DNA of 64,000 nt, taken from contig CM055093.1 of assembly GCA_029204225.1 (NCBI GenBank), positions 27,687,566 to 27,751,565 on the forward strand, given 5' to 3'. How positions within the stretch are numbered: the first letter of the stretch is position 1; the number at the start of each line of letters is the position of its first letter. Made by a program: the position numbers and the translations under genes. Below, in pieces: positions 49,603 to 61,434 of this stretch. Under the pieces are notes generated by a model. That model was not told the origin of the DNA. It saw only the letters and a program-made list of their open reading frames with translations, and did not search any database. This DNA is from Diphasiastrum complanatum. Taxonomy: Eukaryota; Streptophyta; Lycopodiopsida; Lycopodiales; Lycopodiaceae.

Positions 49603-49933
49603 TTGATTATGTTGCAAAAATGGCGGCTCCTAAAGTTGTTCCCCAAGAAGTCAATCCAAGAGTGTAGAGCAAGACCAAAGCCACCATTGGTTACAGCTCT
49701 TGTAAATTTGATAACGATCAATCAAAGACCAACATTTCAACCTGAACCAAGTATATCCTTGATGGTGGTTACTAGAGCTCAGAAGCAAAAAGAACTTATA
49801 GTAGATCTAGCACCTGCTGATTCTATAACATCAACTGATATACCAACAACATCTGGAGTCTATCCAAATCTCCATGTAGAAAAGAGAAGTCCATTCTTCA
49901 CCTATGTAGCCACCAATTAATCCACAAACAGAT
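49603..49933 (+). pseudogene. Ty3/gypsy gag 5' part (split by element C)
   Basis: The frame includes MVVTRAQKQKELIVDLAP, a start motif common in plant gypsy gag, and runs to 49920. The reading continues on the far side of element C at 54927 (DVNTQLHHHEESFKMTEPE). The two halves flank the insertion with CAGAT and CTGAT. Confidence 0.55.
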
Positions 49934-50615
49934 TGTAAAAATTACAGCAAATAAGGATCCTAAAACACTTGAAATGATGAGGAAAACAATAGATTATGAT
50001 TTCATAAGATTAGCACAAGTTGAACCATCAAAATCCATCAAAAATCTATGCTTGAACCTCACTAAATGGCCCAAATCCTTGAAGAAGGCTTCACACGTGT
50101 GAAAGTACAGCCTCCCACAGTCTGAGTACTGTACACCAGACCTACATTCAATCCTATAATCATTAGTAAGCACAAGTACTCAAACAATTATGAACATAGA
50201 GAGCAATTGCACCATAATGAGAGAAAAAACATGAAATTGCTTGATTGATTTTGGTGAGATATCATCACCTATATATACATGATCCATCACGGTTTTGGGC
50301 AGGTATGAGTAGCCCTAAACTTATCCCTAATGCTAATTTTGGTGGATCTTTCATCCCTACCAAGTTAGGGTTGGAATCTTGGAGACCCCTCAACAATGCA
50401 AAAACTACCAAAAATAGCTCCTATTTTTTCTCCCTTGTATCTAAGCATAATTTGGAATCATTCCAAAGGTTCTAACACTTAGGTTTACTTGAGAACATCC
50501 TTATGAATGGAATCCTATGCTATTTGGCACGTGTGACAAGCCACATCATGACCATCTAACTATTTACAAGTCATATGACCAAAACTAGTCAAGCTAGAAT
50601 TGTGAATTTTTAACA
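49934..50615 (-). mobile_element. 3' LTR of copia element C
   Basis: 682 bp, TGTAAAAATTACAG to TTTTTAACA on the plus strand, directly followed by CTCCTCCTCACT, which is the minus-strand polypurine tract. I count about 17 differences from the partner LTR (54240-54921), roughly 2.5 percent. It carries TTCACACGTGTGAA. Confidence 0.92.
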
Positions 50616-53600
50616 CTCCTCCTCACTATCTAGCTTGGTTCAATCATTGCTTTACTAATCACTCCAAGTGATGATCTGAACTTCATAAAAGGTGTCTTTT
50701 GAAGTGGTTTAGTAAGTAGATCAGCTACACATTCATTGCTTGGAACATGCTCCAAAGCAATCACCTTGGCTTGCACCATTTCTCTCACAAAGTGATGGCA
50801 TATCTCAATGTGCTTAGATCTTGCATGGAAGATTGGGTTAGATGCAAGGTGTTGGGCTGATATATTGTCATTGTAGATGATTGGTGCCTCCTCTGAATCC
50901 ATGATCTTTAGTTCCACCAATAATCTCTTGATCCAAAGTACCTCCTTTGTAGTGGTTGTCAAAGCTTTGTACTCAGCCTCGGTTGAAGATAGAGATATAG
51001 TTTCTTGCTTTTTTGAAAGCCATGAAACCACACGTTCTCCTATGAAAGTTGAATAGGCACTTGTTGATTTCCTATCCCTCTTGTCCCCTGCAAAATCTGA
51101 ATCACTAAATGCATGAAGGTTAATCACATCTCCTCTATATAGAATCCCAAAATCCAATGTACCCGAGATGTATCTTAGAATCCTCTTAGCCTTTTTCCAA
51201 TGGATATTCAATGGCTTTTGCATGGATTGGCTAAAGCTAAGATCTGGTCTAGTTATAGTGATCCACATTAAGGAACCTATAAGTTGCCTAAACAAAGTGA
51301 TGTCCATAAAGGATCTTTCATCATCTTCATTTGGCACTTTTACATCTTGCTCCATTGGTGTGTCAACCCTTTTGCATACTTCCATATTAAACTTCTTCAA
51401 AAGACTTTGAGCATAGTTTAATTGACTTATAAAGATAAAATCAGACCCTCTAAGTACTTCTATGCCTAAGATGAAGTGAAGACACCCTAGATCTACCATC
51501 TTGAACTCTAAGGATAGATCTATCTTGATTTTTACAATACCATCAACACTATTTCCACTAATGATGATGTCATCTACATAAATGAGTAAAAGTACAATAC
51601 CAACATCATCAAACTTAATGTAAAGAGTGGGATCATATTCACTTTGAAAAAAGAAAGTGAAATAAGATAGCAATGTAGTCTTGAATTCCAAGATCTCGAG
51701 GCTTGCTTCACGCCATAGATGCTTCTTTGGAGATGGCATACTTTGTTCTCCATTCCATGCTTGATGAACCCTTGTGGCTGCTCCATATAGATATCCTCTT
51801 CCAAAAAACCATTCAAGAAAGCATTAGAGACATCCATTTGACATAGAATCCATCCAAAATGTGATGCAAGTGCAATGATTAGCCTTATTGTGACCATCTT
51901 GGCCACGGGTGCAAAAGTTTGCTCATAGTCTATCCCTCTCTCTTGAGCATAACCTTTTGCAACTAATCTTGCTTTATGTTTGTTAACACTCCCATTTGCA
52001 TTCAACTTAAGCTTGAAGACCCACTTGCATCCTATTACATTCCTTTGAGGTCTCTCAACAAGCAACCAAGTTTCATTCTCAATCAAGGCATCATACTCAT
52101 CCAACATAGCTTTATATCATTCTTTGGAGTTCAATGCATCTTCAATATTAGATGGTTCTTCAAAACTAGATAAAGCATAAGAAGTGGATGAGATACCCTC
52201 AACTTGCTGTCCTTTTCCTTGATGGCTCCACTTTTGCCCTTGAAGATCTCCTTGGTGTGATAGGTGGGTTTGGTGCTTGCTCCTCCATGAGCTCCTCCTC
52301 AAAACCAAGATCTTGCTCCTCGGCCATCTTCTTCTTGATTGTTGGAGCACTTGAGCCTTCTTCAAGCATATGCATATGATGTTCATCAAAGATGACATCC
52401 CTTGAAACAACAAATTTGTTCAAGGATGGGAGATAGACTTTGTAGCCCTTGCTTGAGCTTGCATATCCAAGCATGATCCCTCTTGTGGAAGATGGATCCT
52501 CCTTGGTTCTTGTTTCCAATGGCACATGCACATAACATATATACCCAAAAACTTTCAAGTGATTAAGATTGGGTTTCTTTCCATACAACATCTCATAAGG
52601 AGTTTTGCCTTCAATTGCTTTGCAAGACACCCTATTCATCAAGTAGTTTGCACATACAAGAGACTCACCCCAAAAGGATTTGGGCAAACAAGCATCTAAT
52701 CTTAAAGCCTTATAACATTCACATAATGTTCTATTCCTTCTTTCAGCAACTCCATTTTGTTGAGGAGTGTAAGGACAAGAAGTCTCTTTCTTGATCCCTT
52801 CCTCCTCACAAAAGGCCTTGAACTCATTGGAGATGAATTCTCCACCATTGTCACTTCTAAGAATCTTGATGCTATGATTATGATGCTTTTCCACAAACAA
52901 CTTGAACTTTACAAAAGTATCAAATACTTGAGACTTGAAGGAAAGTAAGAACACCCAACAATATCTTGAGTAGTCATCAATGAAGGTTAAAAACATGGAT
53001 GAACCTCCATTAGATTTGGTGCTAGCAATGTGCACATCCGAGTGTATGAGTTCAAGAGGATGAGATGACTTTGTGATGGAGTTAGGAAACACCTTCTTAT
53101 GTGCCTTGGATAAGGCACAAGCTTCACAAACCTTGTCTTCCTTCCCAATAGACCTTGGTAGGCCTAAAGCATACTCCTCCTTGATCATAGCCTCCATGGA
53201 ACCCGAGTTGACATGTCCAAGTCTTTTGTGCCATAAAGTAAAGGTAGATATCTTGCCCTTCTCGGCCAACATGACAACATTAGTATCCACAAATGCATCC
53301 AACTTATAAAGTTTGCCAAGTCTAGTGCCCTTAGCCACTATCTTACCCTTCTTCTTGATGAAACATTCATTTGAAGCAAAGTCAACATTGAAACCATTGT
53401 CTACCATTTGGCCAACACTTAGTAGATTCTTTGTTATTGTAGGAATGTACAAAACACCTTCTATGTTGATCTTTTTGGAAGATCCTAAGCAAAGGGGAAT
53501 TCTACCAACTCCTTCAATATTACAAGCTTCATCATTTGTTGTATAGATAGACTTTACAGGTCCATCTTAAGATAAGAGAGAAGAGAAAAACTCCCTTTTA

Positions 53601-54202
53601 CTAGTCATGTGTGAACTAGCACCCGAGTCAATCCACCAAGGATCTTCTCCTTTGAAGCTTGTTGAAGAAAATATGGACATCATGAGAGAGTCCTCATGTG
53701 AACTCTCCTCCTCCTCCTCTTTGCTCATGTTGGCTTGGCTTTGATCTTGCTTCCTCTTGAAGCATTCTGAGGCATAATGCCCCATCTTGCTACAATAGTA
53801 GCACTTCACCTTTGATTTGTCCTTCTTGACTTTGGTGGTTGATGGAGATGCCTTTGAGGGTCCTTCTTGATTCTCAAGCTTTGTAGACTTCTTGAATGTT
53901 GATACTTTGCCTTTGGACTTGCCTTTGCCTTTGGTGAAGAGATCTTGGTCATCTCCACCTTGGATGGAAAGCCTATCCATCCTCTCTTGCATTTGGCTCC
54001 TTCTTGATTCCTCGGCCATGAGTGTGCCTTGGAGTTCTTCAAGTATGGGTAGCTTACCCATAATTGCATATCCCTGAACCAAATTGTCAAACTCAAAGCT
54101 TAGTCCATTCAATATGAGTTGAACAAGCTCTTCATCCTTGATAGGATCACCTATAAAGGCTAGCTCTTTGTTCAATTCCTTTACTAATTGAATGAAAACC
54201 AA
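50616..54202 (-). pseudogene. Copia element C: gag-pol
   Basis: Nearly the whole copia polyprotein in order: gag C-terminal half (54202 on), zinc knuckle CYYCSKMGHYASEC, protease WWIDSGASSHMT, integrase with LWHKRLGHVNSGSM, RSDNGGEFI and NGVAERRN (Glu kept), RT with CKWVFKLKLNANG, LLLIYVDDIIISGN, and RNase H with FSDSDFAGDKRD, STEAEYKAL and CVADLLTKPLQ. Defects: the gag N-terminal about 100 codons are deleted (the first Met is only about 25 bp from the primer site), an in-frame TAA at 53567, a frameshift near 52220, TGA for Trp near 52117 and a frameshift near 51650. The catalytic residues are intact, so the copy is recent but dead. Confidence 0.92.
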
Positions 54203-54226
54203 GGATTTAGCTCATTTCAGCCTTTA

Positions 54227-54239
54227 GGCTCTGATACCA
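54227..54239 (-). promoter_or_regulatory. Primer-binding site of element C
   Basis: TGGTATCAGAGCC on the minus strand immediately after the LTR end. Confidence 0.92.
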
Positions 54240-54921
54240 TGTAAAAATTACAGCAAATAAGGATCCTAAAACACTTGAAATTATGAGAGAAACAATAGAT
54301 TATGATTTCATAAGATTAGCACAAGTTGAACCATCAAAATCCATCAAAAATCTATGCTTGAACCTCACTAAATGGCCCAAATCCTTGAAGAAGGCTTCAC
54401 ACATGTGAAAGTACGGCCTCCCACAGTCTGAGTACTATACACCAGACCTACATTCAATCCTATAATCATTAGTAATCACAAGTACTCAAACAATTATGAA
54501 CATAGAGAGCAATTGCACCATTATGAGAGAAAAAACATGAAATTGCTTGATTGATTTTGGTGAGATATCATGACCTATATATACATGATCCATCACAGTT
54601 TTGGGCAGGTATGAGTAGCCCTAAAGTTATCCCTAATGCTAATTTTGGTGGATCTTTCATCCCTACCAAGTTAGGGTTGGAATCTTGGAGATCCCTCAAC
54701 AATGCAAAAACTACCAAAAATAGCTCCTATTTATTCTCCCTTGTATCTAAGCATAATTTGGACTCATTCCAAAGGTTCTAACACTTAGGTCTACTTGAGA
54801 ACATCCTTATGAATGGAATCCTATGATATTTGGCACGTGTGACAAGCCACATCATGACCATCTAACTATTTACAAGTCATATGACCAAAACTAGTCAAGC
54901 TAGAATTGTGAATTTTTAACA
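54240..54921 (-). mobile_element. 5' LTR of copia element C
   Basis: 682 bp, same length and ends as 49934-50615. The right flank is CTGAT versus CAGAT on the left, a 5-bp target duplication with one change. The G-box palindrome of the partner is here CACACATGTGAA. Confidence 0.92.
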
Positions 54922-55340
54922 CTGATGTTAATACTCAGTTGCATCATCATGAAGAATCCTTCAAGATGACTGAACCAGAAGCGCCACAAATAGAGCTACT
55001 CATGAATATTCTGTCTAGTAAGATGAATATTACATTGGGAGAATTTTTGAAGTTGGTGCCGAAAGCAAAAGAAGTATTAGCATAGAAGTTAACTTAGAGC
55101 GAACCAGAAGCCCATCAAGGACCAATTTTTTGTGCTAGATTTGAATAATCTAATGAAGTACTCCATGTCAGGGCGGCCTGAGAAAGTGAGCAAAAAAACA
55201 TCACTTTGCTGATACAACATAGACAATTTTCTAAAAAAACAGCTGTAATACACGGAGGTTCAAGAGTTAACCTGATTTCAACAAAGCTATGTGCAAAATG
55301 GGGCCTTAAAAGAATTAAGCCTGCGACAAGGCAACGCTAA
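54922..55340 (+). pseudogene. Ty3/gypsy gag-protease remnant
   Basis: Continues the gag begun before element C (EPEAPQIELLMNILSSKMN, then stops). Near 55245-55330 a retropepsin-like stretch reads AVIHGGSRVNLISTKLCAKW, where gypsy proteases usually have a D-GG/S-VN signature; the catalytic Asp appears replaced by His. The coding ends at about 55335. Confidence 0.55.
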
Positions 55341-56095
55341 CCCTAGTTAATAAGTGAGAGGGTTTGGAACCCTACGTGTGTAAGTCCAACCCGATGATCA
55401 CATACTTATTTGATTAGTTACAAGTTAATAAAAGAACTTTGTGCCTTTTTGCGGGACTTTTAATGTCGCAGGCCTAAATGTCAAGTTAGTAAATAAAGTT
55501 GGGACTCCCACCAAAATTGATTCAAATTCAAATTCAAGTTGGTTCCCTCCAATTTGGAAATGGGTTCCTACTCTTTTTTAAGTTTGAATAGTTAGGGAGG
55601 TAGAAATGGGCCAATAGGATTTTGAGGCCAAGGCCCTCCTCTCTACTACAAATAGGGGCAAATTTGAGTTGCTCCTCATGTTCAAATCTTCATTTCAATA
55701 CAAGCAGATTGGTTCTCTTATGGAATGGACTTGTGAATGTCCTTGCTCTCTAACTTTTTTCCTCCATCTCTCATGCTTTGTTGTATTTTGTTAATTGTTG
55801 GATCTAAATGTTATTGGAATTGTTATTTCTTATGCTTTTTGTTGAGAGAGAAGGAGAGAAAGAGAGAAGCAAATATCTATCTCATTGTGGATTGTAGTGT
55901 TAATGGAACGTAGTGTTAATGCTTAGGGTTAATGGATGTTAGAGTTAGATGTGGATCTTCCATACATGCTGAATTCTGAGATATGCTATCGCTCTCACGG
56001 GAACGAACCTCCCCGTGACGACTAACTTCATCTCCTTGATGCTTGTTCGCTTGGATCTTGGGTTGAGGCTAGGCTAGGAAATAAACCAACTACAA
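55341..56095 (+). mobile_element. Gypsy-type LTR-like segment
   Basis: Has LTR features: conserved-looking transcribed part (CTACTACAAATAGGGGCAAA, then TTCATTTCAATACAAG), CT- and GA-rich tail, and a primer-site-like sequence just after it at 56099. Boundaries are not certain. Confidence 0.45.
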
Positions 56096-56098
56096 TTT

Positions 56099-56117
56099 TG
56101 GCACCGTTGCCAAGGAG
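56099..56117 (+). promoter_or_regulatory. Gypsy primer-site-like sequence
   Basis: TGGCACCGTTGCCAAGGAG closely resembles TGGCGCCGTTGCCGGGGA, the sequence that follows the LTR in many plant Ty3/gypsy elements. Confidence 0.6.
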
Positions 56118-57289
56118 CTACGCCAATTGTTTAATTTGCAGCATGTTTGCACGTACTACTTTCAAACTTTGGAGCCTACCCTCTGTAAACTTTCTAGCTC
56201 CCTTGCCTATGGAACTTTGGATTTTACTTGCACATCTGACAAATAAAAAAGTGAAATCCTGCAAACTTGTCGTTCTAATAAGAATACTTCACTTGAGACA
56301 CCTATCGCCTTTGACAATATCAATCGCATGAACCTTTTCGAACCATCTCATTGCCCTTTTGAGCAAACCTAGGCTCATGTTCATTTTGACACCGATTTTA
56401 GTAGAATGAATATGCAGTAGGCCAAAATCTAGAATTGGAAGAGACCCTTTATCAAAGATGTGGTGAAAAGTGCAAAAATAACTCCTCCATTGTTTGGTTC
56501 GATCATGATGTCTGGTTCATAATGAACAATCTGAATAAGTTTTTCCTTGTTGCATCCTTGCAAAATCAGTTGAATGCGTTCTTCCTTTGGCTTCATAAGC
56601 CGGCCAGAGAGTTGTCAATTCACACCTCACTTTCTTCTTTATACGCCAGCACATGATTGATGCATCTATAGAGTTAGCAGCAAACCCCTCTACCAAATTA
56701 CTTGCCAACCCTGGTGATGCGGAAAGCATTAGGAAAATTGAACGCTTACTCAAAAGACCAAGTTTCTCTACTCTCCAAGATAAATTCTTTCAAAACTCTA
56801 ATAAAAGGCCCAGTTCTTTCAACTTAAACAACCTGAGTTCGGTGGTGTTTGGACAAAATATGGAAAAAAGAAGGAAGTTTACAGGTTATAAAGGTAAGGA
56901 GGGACAAGGCAGTGCTGCAAAAGAAGATTTACCGGTTAAAAGATTGAATTTTTATAGGGATTAACTGGCTCATAGGAGGATGAGGTTCTGGACAGAAGAA
57001 TGCTTATTAGAAATGCAGTTGATCGAATACAATTCAACACGCACAAGGACAACGCAAAGATCTTACACTTATGTTATTGCAATAGAATGTTTGAGACAGT
57101 TCATGTAAGATGTTTTTACACTCGCATTTTATTATAGATTTTTGGCCTTATATATGAGTCCTTCCATGATATTGTATTTGCTTGGTCTTATATACCGAAT
57201 ATCAAAAGTGAATGGTACTTTCTGTTTGATGTTTTTTGCAATTTTAAAATCGAAAATCTGTCTTTATGTTCTTGTGCTTCTCTAAAATG
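56118..57289 (+). other. Decayed internal sequence with one unknown ORF
   Basis: Follows the gypsy primer-site-like sequence but lacks recognisable gag motifs. The frame 56653-56964 (103 residues) has a basic C-terminal half (KRRKFTGYKGKEGQG) and the phrase SSVVFGQNMEKRRKF; it may belong to the unit that follows. Function unknown. Confidence 0.35.
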
Positions 57290-58440
57290 TTTCAAAAAGT
57301 TCATTTCGGATAAATTTGATCATGTACTTACAATGGACTGCAACATAATTAGAAGTATGTACCTCAAAAAATTATTAGAAAAAGGACTTAATCATATTAT
57401 GTTGCAACATACGTGTATTTATAGTGTGGCTAATGAACTTTATGATGGTTGAATTAAACTTATGAAGCTTTTACCTGAATGTGCAATGATAGACGATGAT
57501 ACTGTTTTGAAACATGTCGAGCTATGTAGACTTGCCGCTATTGACTTATTAAAAAGAAAAAAATGGATTCAAGAGAATATTGTTAGTTTACTGGAAAACG
57601 ATAGATGCCAATAATGAATGACAATGGTTAACTAACATTTATACGTCCATGGCATAGACAAAGCGCAACATAATCCATGTTTCATTTGTATTAATCTTGT
57701 CAGAACACTAGCGATTAAGAGGCTTGATAGTCAAGATTTTGAACCCTTTCCTAACAGATCAAATAATTTTGTTCATCACTCGTTAGAGCATATAAGGGAC
57801 ACTTTGGGAAAAAGAATACCAGAAGAGTTCATATATTCAAAAGAACTTTCCTACCTCTTATGCACTTTTAAAGCTCATAAAAACTCTTTCAGATGGATCA
57901 CAAATGCCCATGAATGCCATTTTTTGGACTTGCTAGATTCATGACAGGGGTTTTGGACATGCTGCATCCTTTCATTATAAAAGGTGCAGGCCTTAAGGTT
58001 GAAAAAACAAAAAAGCTACCTAAATGGGGATACAGCTTTAATTTGGCAATGTGAATCCTTCATTGACTTCTATCTAAATATACCAAAGAAGATTTACAGT
58101 ATGGAAGCCATGGATATTTCCAAATGTTATGAAAATATACCTCTGGATGGACCGGATGGACTGAAGACGGCTATAAGAAAACTAATCCTATTTGCCTTCA
58201 AATTCACAAAAGGTAAAACCCTCATTACAGGAGTTCTCAAACTTCAAAGGGTCGTTTGTTACAGGTTTTTTCCCTCGCTTTTTATGTCCATGTGGCCCAA
58301 TCGGTTCTTGACATAGTGGCTTCTATGTCACATAACTTGCCTGATCTGGAAAACACAATTCATGTTTGGGCAAATTTGAATTTCCGGTTCGGTAGATTGG
58401 AAGCATACTATTGGCTGGCATGCGCGGCGACTGGTTGACT
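57290..58440 (+). pseudogene. Penelope-like reverse transcriptase remnant
   Basis: An upstream stretch contains HVELCRLAAIDLLKRKKW (about 57520). The frame 57657-57947 has DKAQHNPCFICINLV and LCTFKAHKNSFRWITNAHE, matching in order the D-K-N-F/C and P-K-H-K-RPI positions before the RT palm in Penelope-like enzymes. The frame 57984-58316 adds the catalytic-Asp region AMDISKCYENIPLDGPDG, of the D-CY-IP type shared by Penelope-like RTs and telomerase. Stops lie between the pieces and the second Asp motif is not recognisable. Penelope-like elements integrate by target-primed copying and are known to keep introns. Family assignment rests on motif order by eye. Confidence 0.55.
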
Positions 58441-58669
58441 AAACTACTTGGGTTAACCTCAAGTTAAAATTATCTTGGGACTCAGAAATAGGTTTGGCGC
58501 CTATTATGCTCTGGACTTTCATATTGACAAGTTCAAACGTGAACTCTTCAAGCTATGGCGATGAGAAGGAGACCGAGATCCTTGATATGCTCTGCAATTT
58601 TTTTATAAGGAGAGGGAAGATAATGGCACATGGATTGCCCATGAATATCATAAGGCTTCTTGGGTACTG

Positions 58670-59880
58670 ATGCATCAATCGGCACGAGGGGCTTTTCGCC
58701 AAAAGAAAAAGGCCAAGTATACATATAGATCTTATTGGAAAGGGCGGAGTATTGATTTCAAAGTTTCTTCAGGAGGACAAACCATTTCAAATGTGCTTAT
58801 TCAACATATTTATATGCATTCAAAACTTAATGTGGAGGATGTAAATCCACATGATTTTTGAAAGTGTAATTGTAAGTATCCTAATTTTTTGGGTTGCTTG
58901 TCATTTTTAAAACGTAATCGTATTTATGAATGGGAGCTTATTATGATTTTGTATTGCAGATCTATATCCTTCAAATATACATGAATGGGAACATGTGGCG
59001 TCTCTTTCAGGTATTATAGATGTCATCCATTCAGAAATTGGCAAATTGCAATACGGAGGATGGATGACAAAAGAACTTGTAGATTCTGGAATATTTCTTT
59101 ATGATGCTATGTATATTCCAGACACAAATGGAGGAATGGAAAAACTAGGGTGTATGCCTCTACCTAATTTTCAAGATAATGTGTGGTGGATTGCAGTCAA
59201 CGACAATATAATAAAATGTTTTCGTTCCAAGCTATATAATGATGTACAAAAGTCACTCAAAATTAGTACTGGATCAAGAAATGTGCACTTAAGCTGGTTT
59301 GTTCCAATGTCATTGTTTGTCAGCTCTTTTTCAAACACGGAGGTGCATCGACCTCCCACATTGTTTGTTTGCAAAAATCCATCAGATGATTTTTATTCAA
59401 ATTCATGGACAAAGATTGGGATATTGAATCCACTGCAGATATTGCTTGTAGAATCAAATATTCATCCATATCATTTAAATACAATATAGAAAAGCAAATT
59501 CTTAGTATGGTGTTTCATTATCAGAGATGGAAAGAACACAATGGTACTTGGGCCCCATTAGATCAAGATCTAGACAACATTGGACACACTGATCATTATA
59601 TGCATTGATATCATGGCAAATGGGGATTTACTTACTACTATTGAGGTTGAGCAGGACTCGACCTTATTCCACATTAGAACGGAACTGACACTTTTACAGC
59701 AAGATGTCCCCAAATATTTCAGCTGTGAAATCTATGAATTGTATATTAATTTGTATTCATTATCCTTTTTGTCAATATTTGGATCACTAATTGTAATTTG
59801 ATTAATGTATGTTTGTGCAGATACGTAAAAGACATGAAGAGAAAATCAAATGCAGATATTTGGGAGGAATTGTTCAGATA
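58670..59880 (+). pseudogene. Broken intron-containing gene of unknown function
   Basis: Exon-like pieces: 58670-58875 (SARGAFRQKKKAKYTYRSYW, ending at a GTAAGT donor near 58872); after GCAG at about 58960 a long exon (HEWEHVASLSGIIDVIHSE, GGWMTKELVDSGIFLYDAMY, VWWIAVNDNIIKCF) that shifts frame near 59400 and goes on to RWKEHNGTWAPLDQD; then MANGDLLTTIEVEQDSTLFH, and after another GCAG near 59820 IRKRHEEKIKCRYLGG. Well-formed splice sites suggest it once was a spliced gene. It follows the Penelope-like RT on the same strand and could be part of that element. I do not recognise the family. Confidence 0.45.
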
Positions 59881-60503
59881 ATAGAACAATCATGATACAA
59901 GATTTGTAAAAACTCTCATAAATATCAATATATTTTTCATTTTCTAATCAGAATGTACATGTGCATCCTGCATTTAACAATGGATGCTTTTACCCCATTG
60001 TCTCTATCTTTCTATGTGCCCATAATTATTCACAGGGCATTACATCAAAAATGTATATCTCTATTTAATCTATTATTTACAGCCCAAAGTAATATGGATT
60101 ATTTTCACCCTGCACTAGTGTTAGGTGTGGACTTGATTGGCCTCCCGTTTCCACAGCTAGACTGGGTGTTGCATGAGATAATAAGTTCACCAACATTTTG
60201 ACGAAACTCATATATCATTCATTGTAAATGCTCGACATTTATACTGCAAATCCAAAATAACCGAGTCAATTGACTTATCGGAAACCAAATCGAAAATAAC
60301 TTAGTTAGGCCATTAACTAGTCTATTTACCTCTCGTATATCTGGAACCTCGAATTGCATAATGTACTACTCTAAGAACCATCTACAGTTGTGCCCATCAT
60401 CTTGTTGAGCTGACTTCAATCAAAAAACATATAATAGGTTACTTGTGCACTCTTAAAAAAAACAAATCATATTACCTATCAGATATGTGATGGGAAATAC
60501 TTA
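59881..60503. other. Intergenic stretch between convergent units
   Basis: Lies between the plus-strand gene remnant and the minus-strand unit. Short frames only, nothing recognised. Confidence 0.45.
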
Positions 60504-61240
60504 CTTTTGCATCAACAATCTCCAGGTGGCTATTTACAGTGGCCCCATCTGACCTTGGCAAAAATGACAACATTTTGTTGTACATCACGTCCATTTCGGC
60601 ATGGGTATAGCTCAAGGAACTCATCTTTAAACAGATGGGATTAATGATCCCATATGAATCTTCCCTAAGGGAGGCATACTCCAATGCTTACTACAAACAA
60701 GACATAATTAGTTAAACTGAAGGAATTACAATACCTATAAAAAATATTACTTGAATATATTCTATGTACTCACTTACTTTTGGTAGTATGGAATAATAAA
60801 GACTTTGGTCTCTGAAGTTGTATGGAGAAGATACTTCGTCGCCTGAGTTGGACTATGAAGGCTGTGTGCAAAAAAGGACAGCACAACCCCAATGTCCTTA
60901 CTATCATTGCATTTACATCTATTTACAAAATACATCAAACCAGTCTCCACAACTGGATTTGATATATATGTTGTCTTCTCTATTAGGGCATCACAAAAGT
61001 CTTTATTTATGTGATTTACATAATTAATTGAACTTAGACAAAAAGAAAATTGACCTCCTAACTTATAATCTCTTTGGCAACATACTCATCAAAAACTATA
61101 TACCTCTCAGAATCCAAAAATGAACCTTTCGGATCAACATGAAATCTTACACAAAGATCCTTATAAAAATCACCTACTAAACTCTTATCTAGATCCGATA
61201 CTATTTTATCTACAGTGTAGAGGTCATATCCTCGTTATTG
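60504..61240 (-). pseudogene. Exons of a possible Ulp1-like (C48) protease, downstream of the H3-like ORF
   Basis: First piece about 61240-61063: YDLYTVDKIVSDLDKSLVGD to FDEYVAKEIIS. Second piece about 61019-60778: FCDALIEKTTYISNPVVETG, then KVFIIPYYQ, ending at a clean GTAAGT donor. After an 86-bp intron ending TTTGTAG the frame can give KHWSMPPLGKIHMGSL. The IPY...KHWSM...L-GKI pattern resembles the His-Trp segment of Ulp1/SUMO-protease domains often carried by plant mobile elements. An alternative frame reads LREDSYGIINPICLKMSS to EIVDAK and ends at another GTAAGT (about 60504). The catalytic Cys was not found. Assignment is tentative. Confidence 0.3.
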
Positions 61241-61434
61241 TGGGATGGAATGGAGGGAATGGAGAAGGAACTACTTGAATAGCTAGGGGTGGTGGGAGGA
61301 GAAGAACGCCTTGCAGACTGGTGTGATGGTCCAACCAAAGGATGAGAGATATGAGAGGGGGATGGTGATTCGCTGCCACTGAGTACTACCCTTTGCCTGG
61401 CAGGCCTGGTGGGCTTGGTCTGCTTTCTCTTTCT

